This document shows, piece by piece, positions 1 through 8,472 of a DNA stretch of 49,452 nt. The position numbers and the translations under genes are program-made. The notes below the pieces were generated by a model. The model was not told the origin of the DNA. It ran no database searches and worked only from the letters and a program-made list of their open reading frames with translations. The DNA lies in contig JAJSAC010000033.1 of assembly GCA_024274915.1 (NCBI GenBank), positions 1 through 49,452 of the forward strand, read 5' to 3'. How positions within the stretch are numbered: position 1 is the stretch's first letter; the number at the start of each line of letters is the position of its first letter. The DNA comes from Thermodesulfobacteriota bacterium (lineage in GTDB: Bacteria > Thermosulfidibacterota > Thermosulfidibacteria > Thermosulfidibacterales > B14-G1).

Positions 1-793
1 CATAGGATATGGCCAGATCCAGAGCACCCTGGGCACAACCCACCCCCTGGGCCGCCACAAAGGTCCGGGTCACATCGAAGAAATGCATCACCTGGTAGAA
101 ACCCTCTCCCTCCTTTCCAATGAGGTTCTCCACGGGCACCCGTACATCCTCAAAGGTGATCTCCCCCGTGTCGCTGGCCCGAATGCCCATCTTCCCGTGG
201 ATCTTGGTCCGGGTGATGCCAGGCCTGTCCGCCTCCACCAGGATGAGACTGTGCCGCTTGTGGCGCTTCTCCGCCTCGGGATTGGTGACACACAAGACCA
301 CCATAAAATCGCAGATGGTGCCATTGGTTATGAACATCTTGCTACCGTTGATGACGTACTCGTCGCCGTCCCTCACGGCCCTGGTCCTGGTACTCGCCAC
401 GTCGGTGCCGGCGTCGGGTTCAGTGAAGGCCCCGGCAGAGATGGTTTCACCCCTCACCAGGGGAGGCAGGTACCTCTTTTTCTGTTCCTCTGTACCGTAG
501 AGGTGGATGGCCTCGGCCCCAAAAGTGGAAGCCAGGATGAGACTGAGACCCATATCCACCCGGGCAAACTGCTCCATGATGATGGCCAACCCCAGCTGTC
601 CAACCCCTCCCCCCCCATACTCCTCGGGAATCCAGGCCCCAATAAACCCCAGTTCGCAGGCCTTCTTCCACAGGTCCCAGGGAAACTTCTCCTCCCGGTC
701 ACACTCCTTGGCCAAGGGCGGAAACTCGTTCTGGGCGAACCTGTAAGCCGTATCCCGGAGCATCTTCAACTCTTCGGGAAGTTCAAAATCCAT
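1..793 (-). CDS. acyl-CoA dehydrogenase (3' end cut off by window edge)
   Basis: The frame reads on the minus strand from ATG at 793 to the window edge without a stop, giving 264 residues beginning MDFELPEELKMLRDTAYRFA. It has the N-terminal helical domain and then the FAD-binding beta domain of the family: the GAFTEPDAGTD stretch, YVINGSKMFITNGT, and GKMGIRASDTGEITFEDVRV. The catalytic C-terminal domain lies outside. A GGAGGGGGG ribosome-binding site sits just before the ATG. It would oxidise an acyl-CoA to the 2-enoyl-CoA in the cytoplasm and pass electrons to ETF; the chain length cannot be judged. It has its own promoter and is separated from the fadL operon by a terminator. No FadR-type operator is visible upstream. 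Confidence 0.93.
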   Translation of the reverse strand, partial: MDFELPEELKMLRDTAYRFAQNEFPPLAKECDREEKFPWDLWKKACELGFIGAWIPEEYGGGGVGQLGLAIIMEQFARVDMGLSLILASTFGAEAIHLYGTEEQKKRYLPPLVRGETISAGAFTEPDAGTDVASTRTRAVRDGDEYVINGSKMFITNGTICDFMVVLCVTNPEAEKRHKRHSLILVEADRPGITRTKIHGKMGIRASDTGEITFEDVRVPVENLIGKEGEGFYQVMHFFDVTRTFVAAQGVGCAQGALDLAISY

Positions 794-897
794 GGCTCCC
801 CCCTCCATTTTTAGTCAGAGGACCCCTTAGGGCTCCGCTAAGTATCACCACGTTTTAGAGTGATTAACCAAAGGCCTAAGTCTTCAGCTTTCCTAGT

Positions 898-927
898 TCT
901 ATACCACTGCTAAACTCCCTTTATCAA
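898..927 (-). promoter_or_regulatory. candidate sigma70 promoter for the acyl-CoA dehydrogenase
   Basis: On the minus strand TTGATA (922-927) and TATAGA (898-903) are 18 bases apart, about 105 bases before the ATG at 793. Beyond this the 794-1042 gap holds only a weak CTTAG/CTAAG inverted repeat near 820-841. Seen in sequence only; no experimental support. Confidence 0.4.
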
Positions 928-1042
928 CACTTATCAAAACCCTCGGCCATCGAGAATGAGACAGAAGACCATGATTTACCGCTACCTTCTAGACCATTAC
1001 AGAAACCGGTACGTGATATCCCGGCATTCCAGAGAAATATGC

Positions 1043-1079
1043 AAAAAATGGGGGAGGGAAAAACCCTTTCCCTCCCCCA
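1043..1079 (-). terminator. rho-independent terminator after fadL
   Basis: On the minus strand a GC-rich stem, GGGGGAGGGAAA pairing with TTTCCCTCCCCC, is followed by ATTTTTTG. It lies about 15 bases after the FadL stop codon and would end the 4351-1094 operon. Confidence 0.85.
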
Positions 1080-1093
1080 CCCCTGCCTTCTGA

Positions 1094-2626
1094 CTAGAAC
1101 ACGTAGGTTAAGGTCACCGTGATGTTGTGAACGTATCCACGACCCACCATCTGGGCTTCGGGATTTTCGCTCTCAGTGCCATAGCTCTCGTTCAGGTTGT
1201 CGCTATCGCCCCAACCAATGATCCTTCTTCCATCGGTCATGGTGAACTGATAGGTGGTATCCACTATCAGCTTGCCCCCAAAGAGCTTCAGGCCCGTACC
1301 AAAGGCAAAGGTCCTCTTATCGGCATCGGGCCAGGTGGCGTCGGCCGTCTTCTCAGGAATGGGGGTGGGATCGTAGTAGTAACCCGCCCTCAAAGCCAGC
1401 CAATCGAGGAGCTCGTACTCCACACCAAAGCGGTACTGGACAGTGTTTCTCCAATGCCTGGGGAAGTCCTCGTTGTCAGTGGTGATCTCAGAGGCCAGGC
1501 TTTCATCAATCCCATTGTCCACCAAATATCTGTAGAGCAGGGGACGATTCCAGCGCACCCTGTAGTGGGAGATCCTGCTCCAGTTGGTCCAGGTGACGTC
1601 AAACTCCATATGGAGCTTCCTGAAGGGACTCCAGTAAATGCCCCCCTGGAGCTGGTCAGGATGATCTATATTGGTGTGGCCCCTGACATCCTCCACCCTG
1701 TTGCCATCGCCATCATAAACATGGGTTCTGACCCAGAAGCGGGTCTTGGTGAGTCCTCTGTAACAGAGCCCCACCTGGAGGTTGTCCCTGATCTTGTAAA
1801 GGAGTCCCACGTTCCAGGACCAGTTGAAGTCGTCCACGGCCGTGGTCTTCATCTTGCCGTCTTTGAGGGTGTTAAGGAGAAGGGCACCGGCAGCCTGCTG
1901 AGCCAACACCTGCGCCCCCGGAATAGGAACAAGCCCATTCCACAGTGCATTTATGGTACCTACATTGAGGGGATCAAAAGTGCCACTAAAAGAACCAGAA
2001 TATGCACCAAACCCGATGGCAGCACCCTGGATATAGGGACTGGCGTAGATCCTCCTCTTCACCCCCGAATGGGAGTTTCCAAAAGTGAGGCCGAAGCCCA
2101 CCGAGAGCCTGTCGGTGAGCTGGATGGCGAAAGTGGGGGCAGCGTTGACCACCCTGTAGTACCAGGACTCGTAGGTGTTGTAAGCAGCGGCGTTTACCTT
2201 GGGGTCGGGTTCCCAGCGGAGCCAAAGACCATAGGGTACATAGGTGCCCACAGCAAAGGCCGCCTTTTTACCAAAGAGCTTGAAGGGATAGACAACACCA
2301 CCGTGGGGATAGACCAGCAGGTGGGTATCGTCCTTCACGTACTTGCCATCCCGGCGGTCGTAATCATTCCTGAAGTTCACCTCGGAACTCACCGCCGCGT
2401 CCACGAAGGATGCCCCAAAAGAGATCTGGGGCCTTTCCAGTTGAACCAACCCGGCGGGGTTGTAATAGACGGCGGAAAAGTCGTCCGCCCGGGCAGTGAA
2501 GGCACCTCCCAGGGCCGTGGCTTTGGCTCCAATCCCGTAAGTGTCCACATTACCCGCCCACACTGCATTAGAAGAAAGGAAAAAGGCCAGAAACACTCCA
2601 ATCCATAAACCCTTCCTTCTCTCCAC
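1094..2626 (-). CDS. fadL: FadL/TodX-family outer-membrane transport protein
   Basis: About 510 residues. A signal peptide ends at AVWA-GN, followed by the FadL N-terminal hallmarks: IGAKATALGGAFTARADDFSAVYYNPAGL, where NPAGL is the family signature. The rest alternates like a beta-barrel and ends in the terminal aromatic (TLTYVF) expected of an outer-membrane porin. The family carries long-chain fatty acids or hydrophobic compounds across the outer membrane. Two GTG codons in a row (2629 and 2626) follow AGGAGG; the second has the better 7-base spacing and is chosen. It is the last gene of an operon with the acyl-CoA ligase and the DUF1571-like protein, and the operon starts at a FadR-type operator. 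Uptake plus activation is the inferred joint task. Confidence 0.9.
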   Translation of the reverse strand: MERRKGLWIGVFLAFFLSSNAVWAGNVDTYGIGAKATALGGAFTARADDFSAVYYNPAGLVQLERPQISFGASFVDAAVSSEVNFRNDYDRRDGKYVKDDTHLLVYPHGGVVYPFKLFGKKAAFAVGTYVPYGLWLRWEPDPKVNAAAYNTYESWYYRVVNAAPTFAIQLTDRLSVGFGLTFGNSHSGVKRRIYASPYIQGAAIGFGAYSGSFSGTFDPLNVGTINALWNGLVPIPGAQVLAQQAAGALLLNTLKDGKMKTTAVDDFNWSWNVGLLYKIRDNLQVGLCYRGLTKTRFWVRTHVYDGDGNRVEDVRGHTNIDHPDQLQGGIYWSPFRKLHMEFDVTWTNWSRISHYRVRWNRPLLYRYLVDNGIDESLASEITTDNEDFPRHWRNTVQYRFGVEYELLDWLALRAGYYYDPTPIPEKTADATWPDADKRTFAFGTGLKLFGGKLIVDTTYQFTMTDGRRIIGWGDSDNLNESYGTESENPEAQMVGRGYVHNITVTLTYVF

Positions 2627-2650
2627 CACTCCACCTCCTATTAAAGATTT

Positions 2651-4348
2651 TTATTGAACTTTATCCAAATCCCCCCTTTTAAGTAGCTCCTTTTCTTTCA
2701 GTTCTCTTCTCAGTACCTTCCCTATCATAGACTTGGGAAGATCAGTCGCAAATTCTACTTCTTTGGGAATTTTGTAAGGAGCCAACCTCTCTTTACAGAA
2801 CTCTATCACCTCCTCTGCCACAGCCACTTCTCCTTTTTTAAGAACAACATAAGCCTTGACTATCTCCCCTTTATACTCATGGGGAATGCCTATGACAGCT
2901 GCCTCCAATATCTTTGGATGCTCATAAAGAACCTCTTCTACCTCTCTTGGGTATATGTTGTACCCACCGGATATTATCATATCTTTTTTACGGTCCACAA
3001 TATAGAAGTAACCTTCTTCGTCCATTTTAGCCATATCTCCCGTATGAAGCCAACCATTTCTTAAGGCTTGAGCCGTCTCTTCTGGTCGATTCCAATAGCC
3101 TTTCATCACCTGGGGTCCTCTAACGGCCAGCTCGCCCACTTCCCCCTGGGGTAGCTCTTCCCCCGTCTCGGGGTCCACTATCTTGGCATCCGTGTCAGGG
3201 AAGGGAAGACCAATGGATCCGAACTTACGTTTACCCCAAACGGGGTTGGCATGGGTAACAGGGGAAGCTTCAGACAGACCATACCCCTCCACCACTTTGC
3301 CCCCAGTGAAGCGCTCAAACTCCTGGGCCACTTCCACGGGGAGGGGGGCCCCGCCACTGATACATACCTCCACAGAGGAGAGATCCACCTTGTGCTCGGA
3401 AGCGTACTGGTTGATGGCCACGTAAATGGTAGGCACCCCTGGGAACATGGTCACCTTGTATCTCTTTATCAGGCTGACCACCTCTTTCACCTCGAACCTG
3501 GGCGCCAGTACCAGGGTAGAACCCATGTAGAACCCCACGTTCATGGCCGCTGTCATGCCATACACGTGGAAGAAAGGCAGAACACACATGACCACCTCTC
3601 GGGCATCCTGGGATCTGTAAGTCCAGGTGCGAGTTTGGATGGTGTTGGCCACAAGATTGGCGTGGGTCAGCATGGCAGCCTTGGAGATACCCGTGGTGCC
3701 CCCAGTGTACTGAAAGACGGCCACATCCTCTTCGGGACGGACCTCCACGGGCTCGGGCTTTCCCGCCCCCCTGATGAAGGGGAGAAAGCTCACCACCTGG
3801 TCCCCGTACTTACCCATGTCCAATTTGGGTTGCTTTCTCACCTTTAAAGGGAAAAGGATGCTGAGGGGAAAGGGGAGAAAGTCTTTCATATTGGCTACCA
3901 TGAGCTTATCAACAAGTTTCTCCTTCAGGGCCTCTTCGAACTTAAAGGCAAGAATATCCAAGGTGATGGCCATGGCGGCTTCAGAATCCTTAAGAAGGAG
4001 GTTGATTTCCCTGGGGGTGTACATGGGATTCAGCTGGACCACAATGGCTCCAATCCTGAGGAGGGCGTAGTAGGCCATGGGATAAACAGGGCAGTTGGGC
4101 AAAAGAAGTGCCACTTTGGTACCCTTTCCCACACCCATCCCCTGAAGGGAAGCTGCGAGGGAGAGGACAGAGCGGTAGAGCTCCCTGTAGCCGGTTCTTT
4201 TACCAAAAAAGACGAGGGCATCCCTATCTCCGGCAACCTCCACACCCCGCTCCAGGAGATAAAAGGCATTCACCTTAGGATACTCCAGGCGAAGGGGTAC
4301 CTCTTTAGGATAGGACTTGACCCAAGGTTTGTCCAAAGCCTCTCCCAT
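2651..4348 (-). CDS. fadD: long-chain fatty-acid--CoA ligase (AMP-forming)
   Basis: 565 residues, normal for the family. The AMP-binding P-loop YTGGTTGISKA is at about 214-224, followed by YGLSEASP, the TGD motif, DRKKDMIISGGYNIYPREVEE in the hinge, and LPKSMIGKVLRREL with the catalytic Lys near the C-terminus. It makes acyl-CoA from a free acid, ATP and CoA at the inner membrane. The ATG follows GGGGGAG. The preceding gene stops 2 bases upstream and fadL follows 21 bases after the stop, so the three genes form one unit. The FadL neighbour supports a long-chain or otherwise hydrophobic acid as substrate; the exact substrate is not shown by the sequence. Confidence 0.92.
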   Translation of the reverse strand: MGEALDKPWVKSYPKEVPLRLEYPKVNAFYLLERGVEVAGDRDALVFFGKRTGYRELYRSVLSLAASLQGMGVGKGTKVALLLPNCPVYPMAYYALLRIGAIVVQLNPMYTPREINLLLKDSEAAMAITLDILAFKFEEALKEKLVDKLMVANMKDFLPFPLSILFPLKVRKQPKLDMGKYGDQVVSFLPFIRGAGKPEPVEVRPEEDVAVFQYTGGTTGISKAAMLTHANLVANTIQTRTWTYRSQDAREVVMCVLPFFHVYGMTAAMNVGFYMGSTLVLAPRFEVKEVVSLIKRYKVTMFPGVPTIYVAINQYASEHKVDLSSVEVCISGGAPLPVEVAQEFERFTGGKVVEGYGLSEASPVTHANPVWGKRKFGSIGLPFPDTDAKIVDPETGEELPQGEVGELAVRGPQVMKGYWNRPEETAQALRNGWLHTGDMAKMDEEGYFYIVDRKKDMIISGGYNIYPREVEEVLYEHPKILEAAVIGIPHEYKGEIVKAYVVLKKGEVAVAEEVIEFCKERLAPYKIPKEVEFATDLPKSMIGKVLRRELKEKELLKRGDLDKVQ

Positions 4349-4350
4349 GA

Positions 4351-5028
4351 CTACTCCCCCTTAAATTCCATGCCCTTGGCCACATTTTTCAAGGTGAGGC
4401 CCGTGTTCAGTTTCACGTCCTTGCATACCAGCCTGTAGAGAAGGGTGCCATCCTTCCCATACCTCTCCCAAACCACGGGCATCATACTCTCATCAAAAAC
4501 CACCTTATCCTTCCAAATGTCCCCGTGGTAAGACTGGCCCTGGGCAGTACACGTCAAACCCTTCCTTTCCCTCCCTTCCAACATCTGACACTCCCCTGCC
4601 TCCACGTAGGGCTTTAACTGGAAGAGAATATACCCAAAGGTGGTCTGGTCCACCCGCACTCCCCGGATGGAAGTGACCTTCTTGTCATCGGGGTTCAAGG
4701 TGAGGACTATGAAAGAGAAGAATCCACCTTTGTGGCCCCTAACTTTATTTTTCTTGGGGTCGAAAAAGACCTCACCCCCCTTGCCCTTGCCCTTCACCAC
4801 CTTCATACGAATATAGCCGGGCTTGAGGTACCAGTACTCATAGGTCTTGTACTCCTCCTTGTCGCCCAGCCTGTTGTAGGATTCCATGACACAGGTGTAG
4901 TCCTTCACCCCCTGCCAAGCCTCCAGGGCCTGCTGATAAAGCCCCTTGGGATCCTCCTGGGCCCTCAAGACCCCTGGGAACCAGGAACAAAACATTAGGA
5001 CCAAAGCCAAAGCAACAACTCTCCTCAT
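4351..5028 (-). CDS. secreted DUF1571/LolA-like protein
   Basis: About 225 residues starting MRRVVALALVLMFCSWFPGVLRAQ, a Sec signal peptide. An earlier in-frame ATG at 5043 exists, but GGAGGG lies 7 bases before the ATG at 5028, so the latter is preferred. The mature part (KDYTCVMESYNRLGD, YWYLKPGYIRMKVV, KNKVRGHKGG, LTLNPDD) resembles DUF1571, a LolA/LolB-like fold that binds lipid in the periplasm. It is the first gene of the operon with fadD and fadL and sits right behind a FadR-type operator. A periplasmic lipid or fatty-acid carrier working with FadL is a reasonable inference, not a demonstrated role. Confidence 0.75.
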   Translation of the reverse strand: MRRVVALALVLMFCSWFPGVLRAQEDPKGLYQQALEAWQGVKDYTCVMESYNRLGDKEEYKTYEYWYLKPGYIRMKVVKGKGKGGEVFFDPKKNKVRGHKGGFFSFIVLTLNPDDKKVTSIRGVRVDQTTFGYILFQLKPYVEAGECQMLEGRERKGLTCTAQGQSYHGDIWKDKVVFDESMMPVVWERYGKDGTLLYRLVCKDVKLNTGLTLKNVAKGMEFKGE

Positions 5029-5058
5029 TCCCCATCCCTCCATCTAGTTATCTTTTAT

Positions 5059-5082
5059 AAATGAATGAGCCTTCATTCATTT
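5059..5082. promoter_or_regulatory. FadR-type operator upstream of the fadL/fadD operon
   Basis: Perfect inverted repeat AAATGAATGA-GCCT-TCATTCATTT (10-bp arms, 4-bp centre). It matches the TGAATGA-N4-TCATTCA box known for Bacillus FadR, a TetR-family repressor of fatty-acid degradation. The same dyad occurs before the TetR gene at 14553 and before fadE at 10260. Confidence 0.75.
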
Positions 5083-5107
5083 ACACTGAAGACCTATAAG
5101 GAGTCAA
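5080..5107 (-). promoter_or_regulatory. promoter overlapped by the operator
   Basis: Minus strand TTGACT (5102-5107), 16-base spacer, TGTAAA (5080-5085). The -10 element runs into the operator, so a bound repressor would block RNA polymerase. Good geometry; the -10 is a 4/6 match. Confidence 0.5.
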
Positions 5108-5139
5108 TGAACCCCCTTTGTCAAAGAACCAGACACCAC

Positions 5140-6714
5140 CTAGCTTGGTAGCACCCTATCACGAGAAAAACCCTTTTTAAAGGGTATCTTTTCCATGGCG
5201 TATTCGGCCAGGGCCACTATGGTAAGGGAGGGATTCACCCCCAGGTTGGAGGGTATAACGCTAGCATCCACCACGTAGAAGTCGTTGTGGCCAAGCAGCC
5301 TACACTCCTCGTCCACCACCCTGCCCATGGAACAGCCTCCCAGTATGTGGGCTGTAAAAGAGGAGTTGAAGAGGGCCTCGTAGACGTTGGTGAAGGGCAC
5401 GGCGTCCAGAACCCGGGCCATGGTCTTGGCAAACTCGTGGGCCCCGGGTATGGAAACGGGAGCCCTGTCATAACCCTCGTCAGGGCCGATCCTGAGCTTG
5501 AGTTTACCCAGGGCCCCTCTCTTGGCCTCCATTTTCAGCACGTTGTCCACTGTCTGCATCACCAGAAGGATTATACACTCCCTGGCCCAATCCCGGGGCC
5601 TGAGGGCTCTCAAGGTCCTTCCAGGATTTCGCCCCAACTGGGACAACAGTCCCCGGATACGGGCCCAGGGCGAGTCGCCCGGGGTGAGGGGAAAAGCCAG
5701 GGGCGCTAGGCCGTCGGAGCCCTCTCCATACCTCACCACCTCTACATGGGTCACCTCGTCGAGATAGACCCCTGAAGTAATGGCCAATCCCTCCGAAAAG
5801 TTGACGTCCCCCCCAGGCTTCCTCACTCCCAGCAATGATTCGCTGTTGGTACGCACACTCCTTCCCAAATCTGGGCACAGATCAAGTCTCCTCCTCTCCT
5901 TCATGGAGAAAAGTAGCTTCAAGGTACCCACCACCCCCGCCGCCAGAACCACATTCCTGGCCCTATAGCGGAACTTCTTGAAAGACAGGGAAGCCAGGGG
6001 ATCAACGGCCACCAGGGTATAGGCTCCATCCTCCCGGAGGATGTCCACCACCCTCCTCTCAGCCGCGATCCGGGCACCGTACTTCTGAGCGAAATAGAGA
6101 TAGTTCTTCAAAAGGGTATTCTTTGCTCCCACCCGACATCCTGTCATGCAGTTGCCACAGAAGGTGCAACCCACCCTGTCAGGACCTAATCCAGCGAAGT
6201 AGGGATCGGGGGCCTTCTCTTCGGGTTCACCGAAAAAGACCCCCACATCAACGGTGTGGAAGGTCTCATCCACTCCAAAGCGACGGGCCCCTTCCCCCAG
6301 GGCCTCATCGGCCCGAGTGCTGATGGGGCATGGGGTAGTTCCCAGCATGAACCGGGCCCTTTCATAGAAGGGTGCAAGCTCCTTCTCCCAATTCCTTCCC
6401 GGAGGAAAGCCCTGGAAGAAAGGGGCAGGGGGCACCAGATGGACATTGGCGTAGACCAGAGATCCGCCCCCTACCCCCACACCGGCCAGGAGAGCCAGTC
6501 CCTTGAAAAAATGGATTTTGAAGTAGCCTCTCATGAAAAACCTGGGATCCCAGATATAACGAAAGGGATTACGGTTGTGGGGTGGAAAGTCTTCATCCTG
6601 ATACCAGCGCCCCTCTTCCAAGACGAGAACATTATACCCCTTCTCCGCCAGTCTCATGGCGCCCACGCTCCCGCCGAATCCCGAGCCCACCACCGCGAAA
6701 TCATAGAGGTCCAC
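5140..6714 (-). CDS. GMC-family FAD oxidoreductase with four-Cys motif
   Basis: 524 residues. It begins with a dinucleotide-binding motif at 10-16 (GSGFGGS) and a second flavin motif LLAGVGVGGGSLVYAN. The C-terminus has AHILGGCSMG, with the likely catalytic His, and NPSLTIVALAEYA. Residues 183-193 (CTFCGNCMTGC) give Cys183-x2-Cys186-x2-Cys189-x3-Cys193, a ferredoxin-like spacing seen in the cholesterol-oxidase-like branch of GMC enzymes. No signal peptide is visible. The aldehyde dehydrogenase gene ends 12 bases upstream, so the two are co-transcribed. Together they could take an alcohol to aldehyde to acid, feeding the acyl-CoA ligase; the alcohol substrate (long-chain alcohol or sterol-like) is an inference. 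Confidence 0.85.
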   Translation of the reverse strand: MDLYDFAVVGSGFGGSVGAMRLAEKGYNVLVLEEGRWYQDEDFPPHNRNPFRYIWDPRFFMRGYFKIHFFKGLALLAGVGVGGGSLVYANVHLVPPAPFFQGFPPGRNWEKELAPFYERARFMLGTTPCPISTRADEALGEGARRFGVDETFHTVDVGVFFGEPEEKAPDPYFAGLGPDRVGCTFCGNCMTGCRVGAKNTLLKNYLYFAQKYGARIAAERRVVDILREDGAYTLVAVDPLASLSFKKFRYRARNVVLAAGVVGTLKLLFSMKERRRLDLCPDLGRSVRTNSESLLGVRKPGGDVNFSEGLAITSGVYLDEVTHVEVVRYGEGSDGLAPLAFPLTPGDSPWARIRGLLSQLGRNPGRTLRALRPRDWARECIILLVMQTVDNVLKMEAKRGALGKLKLRIGPDEGYDRAPVSIPGAHEFAKTMARVLDAVPFTNVYEALFNSSFTAHILGGCSMGRVVDEECRLLGHNDFYVVDASVIPSNLGVNPSLTIVALAEYAMEKIPFKKGFSRDRVLPS

Positions 6715-6726
6715 GGCCTACTCCCT

Positions 6727-8334
6727 TCACCTGCCCATGAGGGCCCTCACAAGCCTCAGGGCTCCTTTGATCAGGAAGTCCTTGAGATCCACCCTCTCCC
6801 TTACCCTCTTTTTTAGGAGTAGGGAAAGGAGTTCCTTCCAGCGACGGACCAGGGAAGCAGAGAAAAAACCCTTCATGCTGACCTTCATGATGTCCACCAG
6901 ATCCTTCCCATAAGGATACCACCATAGCCTGGGTCTGTAGCGGTAAATCCTGGCCACAGACTTGGGCTCTACCAGCTCCATGAGACCCGGCAGACCGTGG
7001 CTCCTCCCCAGACCGCTATCCCTGAATCCTCCCCAGGGGAGTTGGGGCTCGGCAAAAGTAAAGATATGGTCGTTCACCGTAACCACGCCGTAACGCAGAT
7101 GCTGGGCGAACCTCTCACCGCATGACGGATTGGTGGTCCACACCGAGGCCGTTAGACCGAAGGAAAGATTGTTGACGAAAGAGACGGCCTCCTCCACCTC
7201 GTGGAAAGGAATAACCGAGACCACTGGACCGAAGACCTCTTCTACCATCACTTTCAATCCCCTGGGGGGATTCACCACTATGGCTGGCCTTATGAAAAAC
7301 CCCTTTCCCTCTGGCGCTTCCCCCCCCAACACCTCCACCCCCGCTTCCCGGGCCTCTTCCAGGTAACCCAAGACTTTTTTGTATTGGGGCCTATTGGATA
7401 TGGGTCCCATGTCTATATCGGGTTCCAGAGGGTTCCCCACCCTCACACCCCTGGCCTTCTCCGCCAAGGTTGATACAAACCTATCGAAAATGGCACTGTG
7501 GACCAGCACCAGCTCTATGGAGGCACAGCTCTGTCCCGCATTCACCATGGCCGCCCAAAGGATACCTTGGACACTGTACTCCATGTCAGCATCGGCCAAG
7601 ACTATGGCAGGGTCCTTTCCTTCCAGCTCTAGGACCAACTTTTTCAATCCCGGTGATACCGCCTGATACACTTTTCTACCCGTCTCCCGTGACCCTGTGA
7701 AAAAAACTCCCGAAATCCCAGGATGGGTAACCAACCAGTGGCCTACCCCTCCACCACCGTGGACCACCTGAACCAATCCCTCGGGTATCCCCTCCACCTG
7801 GAAAAGTTCACCCACCATGGCCCCCGACAAAGATGCGAAAGGGGACGGCTTAAACACTACGCTATTGCCCGCCACTAGGGCGCTAGCGGCTTCCAAGAAA
7901 GGCACCGCCAAGGGATAATTCCAAGGAGAGACGAGGGCCACCACACCCAAGGGTTCATACCTGATTTCCATCCGGTGGGAGGCAAAGATGGGAGCCCATG
8001 GTTTCACCCCCCTAGGCATGAGATACCGCCAGGCTTTATTGACGGCAAAGTCCAGGCCTTCCAAGACCGAGTAAACCTCCAGACTGTAGCTCTCGGGCAG
8101 AGTCTTGCCCTGTTCCATGGTGATAAGTCGGGCCACCTCATCCATCCGAGTGGTGAGGGCCTCCAATACCCACCTGAGGCGCTGGGACCGTTCCCGAGGG
8201 CTGAAGCCCCCCCACTTCTCCTGGGCCCTCCTGGCAACCTCCACCGCCTGGGAAACCTCTTCCTGAGTGGCCTGGGACACCTCCCCCAACACTTCACCCG
8301 TGGCAGGGTTCACAGAAACTATCCTGTCAGCCAT
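6727..8334 (-). CDS. aldehyde dehydrogenase, fatty-aldehyde type
   Basis: 535 residues from the ATG at 8334, which follows GGGAGGG at 5 bases (an in-frame GTG lies 6 bases earlier). The ALDH core is complete: SPWNYPLAVP at 136-145, FTGSRETGRKV, catalytic Cys270 in NAGQSCASIE, and Glu236. The usual ELGGK reads ELEGK (236-240), a small departure. Beyond the core is a basic, hydrophobic C-terminal tail of about 70 residues (from RYRPRLWWYPYGKD) that may bind the membrane, as in fatty aldehyde dehydrogenases. It oxidises an aldehyde to the acid with NAD(P)+. First gene of a two-gene operon with the GMC oxidoreductase. Confidence 0.9.
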   Translation of the reverse strand: MADRIVSVNPATGEVLGEVSQATQEEVSQAVEVARRAQEKWGGFSPRERSQRLRWVLEALTTRMDEVARLITMEQGKTLPESYSLEVYSVLEGLDFAVNKAWRYLMPRGVKPWAPIFASHRMEIRYEPLGVVALVSPWNYPLAVPFLEAASALVAGNSVVFKPSPFASLSGAMVGELFQVEGIPEGLVQVVHGGGGVGHWLVTHPGISGVFFTGSRETGRKVYQAVSPGLKKLVLELEGKDPAIVLADADMEYSVQGILWAAMVNAGQSCASIELVLVHSAIFDRFVSTLAEKARGVRVGNPLEPDIDMGPISNRPQYKKVLGYLEEAREAGVEVLGGEAPEGKGFFIRPAIVVNPPRGLKVMVEEVFGPVVSVIPFHEVEEAVSFVNNLSFGLTASVWTTNPSCGERFAQHLRYGVVTVNDHIFTFAEPQLPWGGFRDSGLGRSHGLPGLMELVEPKSVARIYRYRPRLWWYPYGKDLVDIMKVSMKGFFSASLVRRWKELLSLLLKKRVRERVDLKDFLIKGALRLVRALMGR

Positions 8335-8410
8335 CCACACCCTCCCTATGAATAGATGAGTAGTTTAACAATCAGCCGTCGTAAACTGAAAGTTTTCCCC
8401 CCAAGAAATC

Positions 8411-8440
8411 ACAAAAATGGGGCCCTCAAAGGGCCCCATA
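8411..8440 (-). terminator. rho-independent terminator after fadE
   Basis: Stem ATGGGGCCC/GGGCCCCAT (8417-8425 with 8431-8439), loop of five bases, then TTTTTGT on the minus strand. It lies about 35 bases after the acyl-CoA dehydrogenase stop codon. Confidence 0.8.
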
Positions 8441-8472
8441 GCCAAAAAAGAACGCGAGAGCGGAGGGATGAT

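Noticed and set aside
1127-2608. Long open frame of 493 codons on the plus strand opposite fadL
   Set aside because: It is the antisense of a clear FadL gene; no ribosome-binding site and no family features, as expected in GC-rich DNA.
8341-8400. FadR-type operator before the aldehyde dehydrogenase
   Set aside because: Only a loose half-site (ATTCAT-like) is visible; no dyad with the 4-bp centre.
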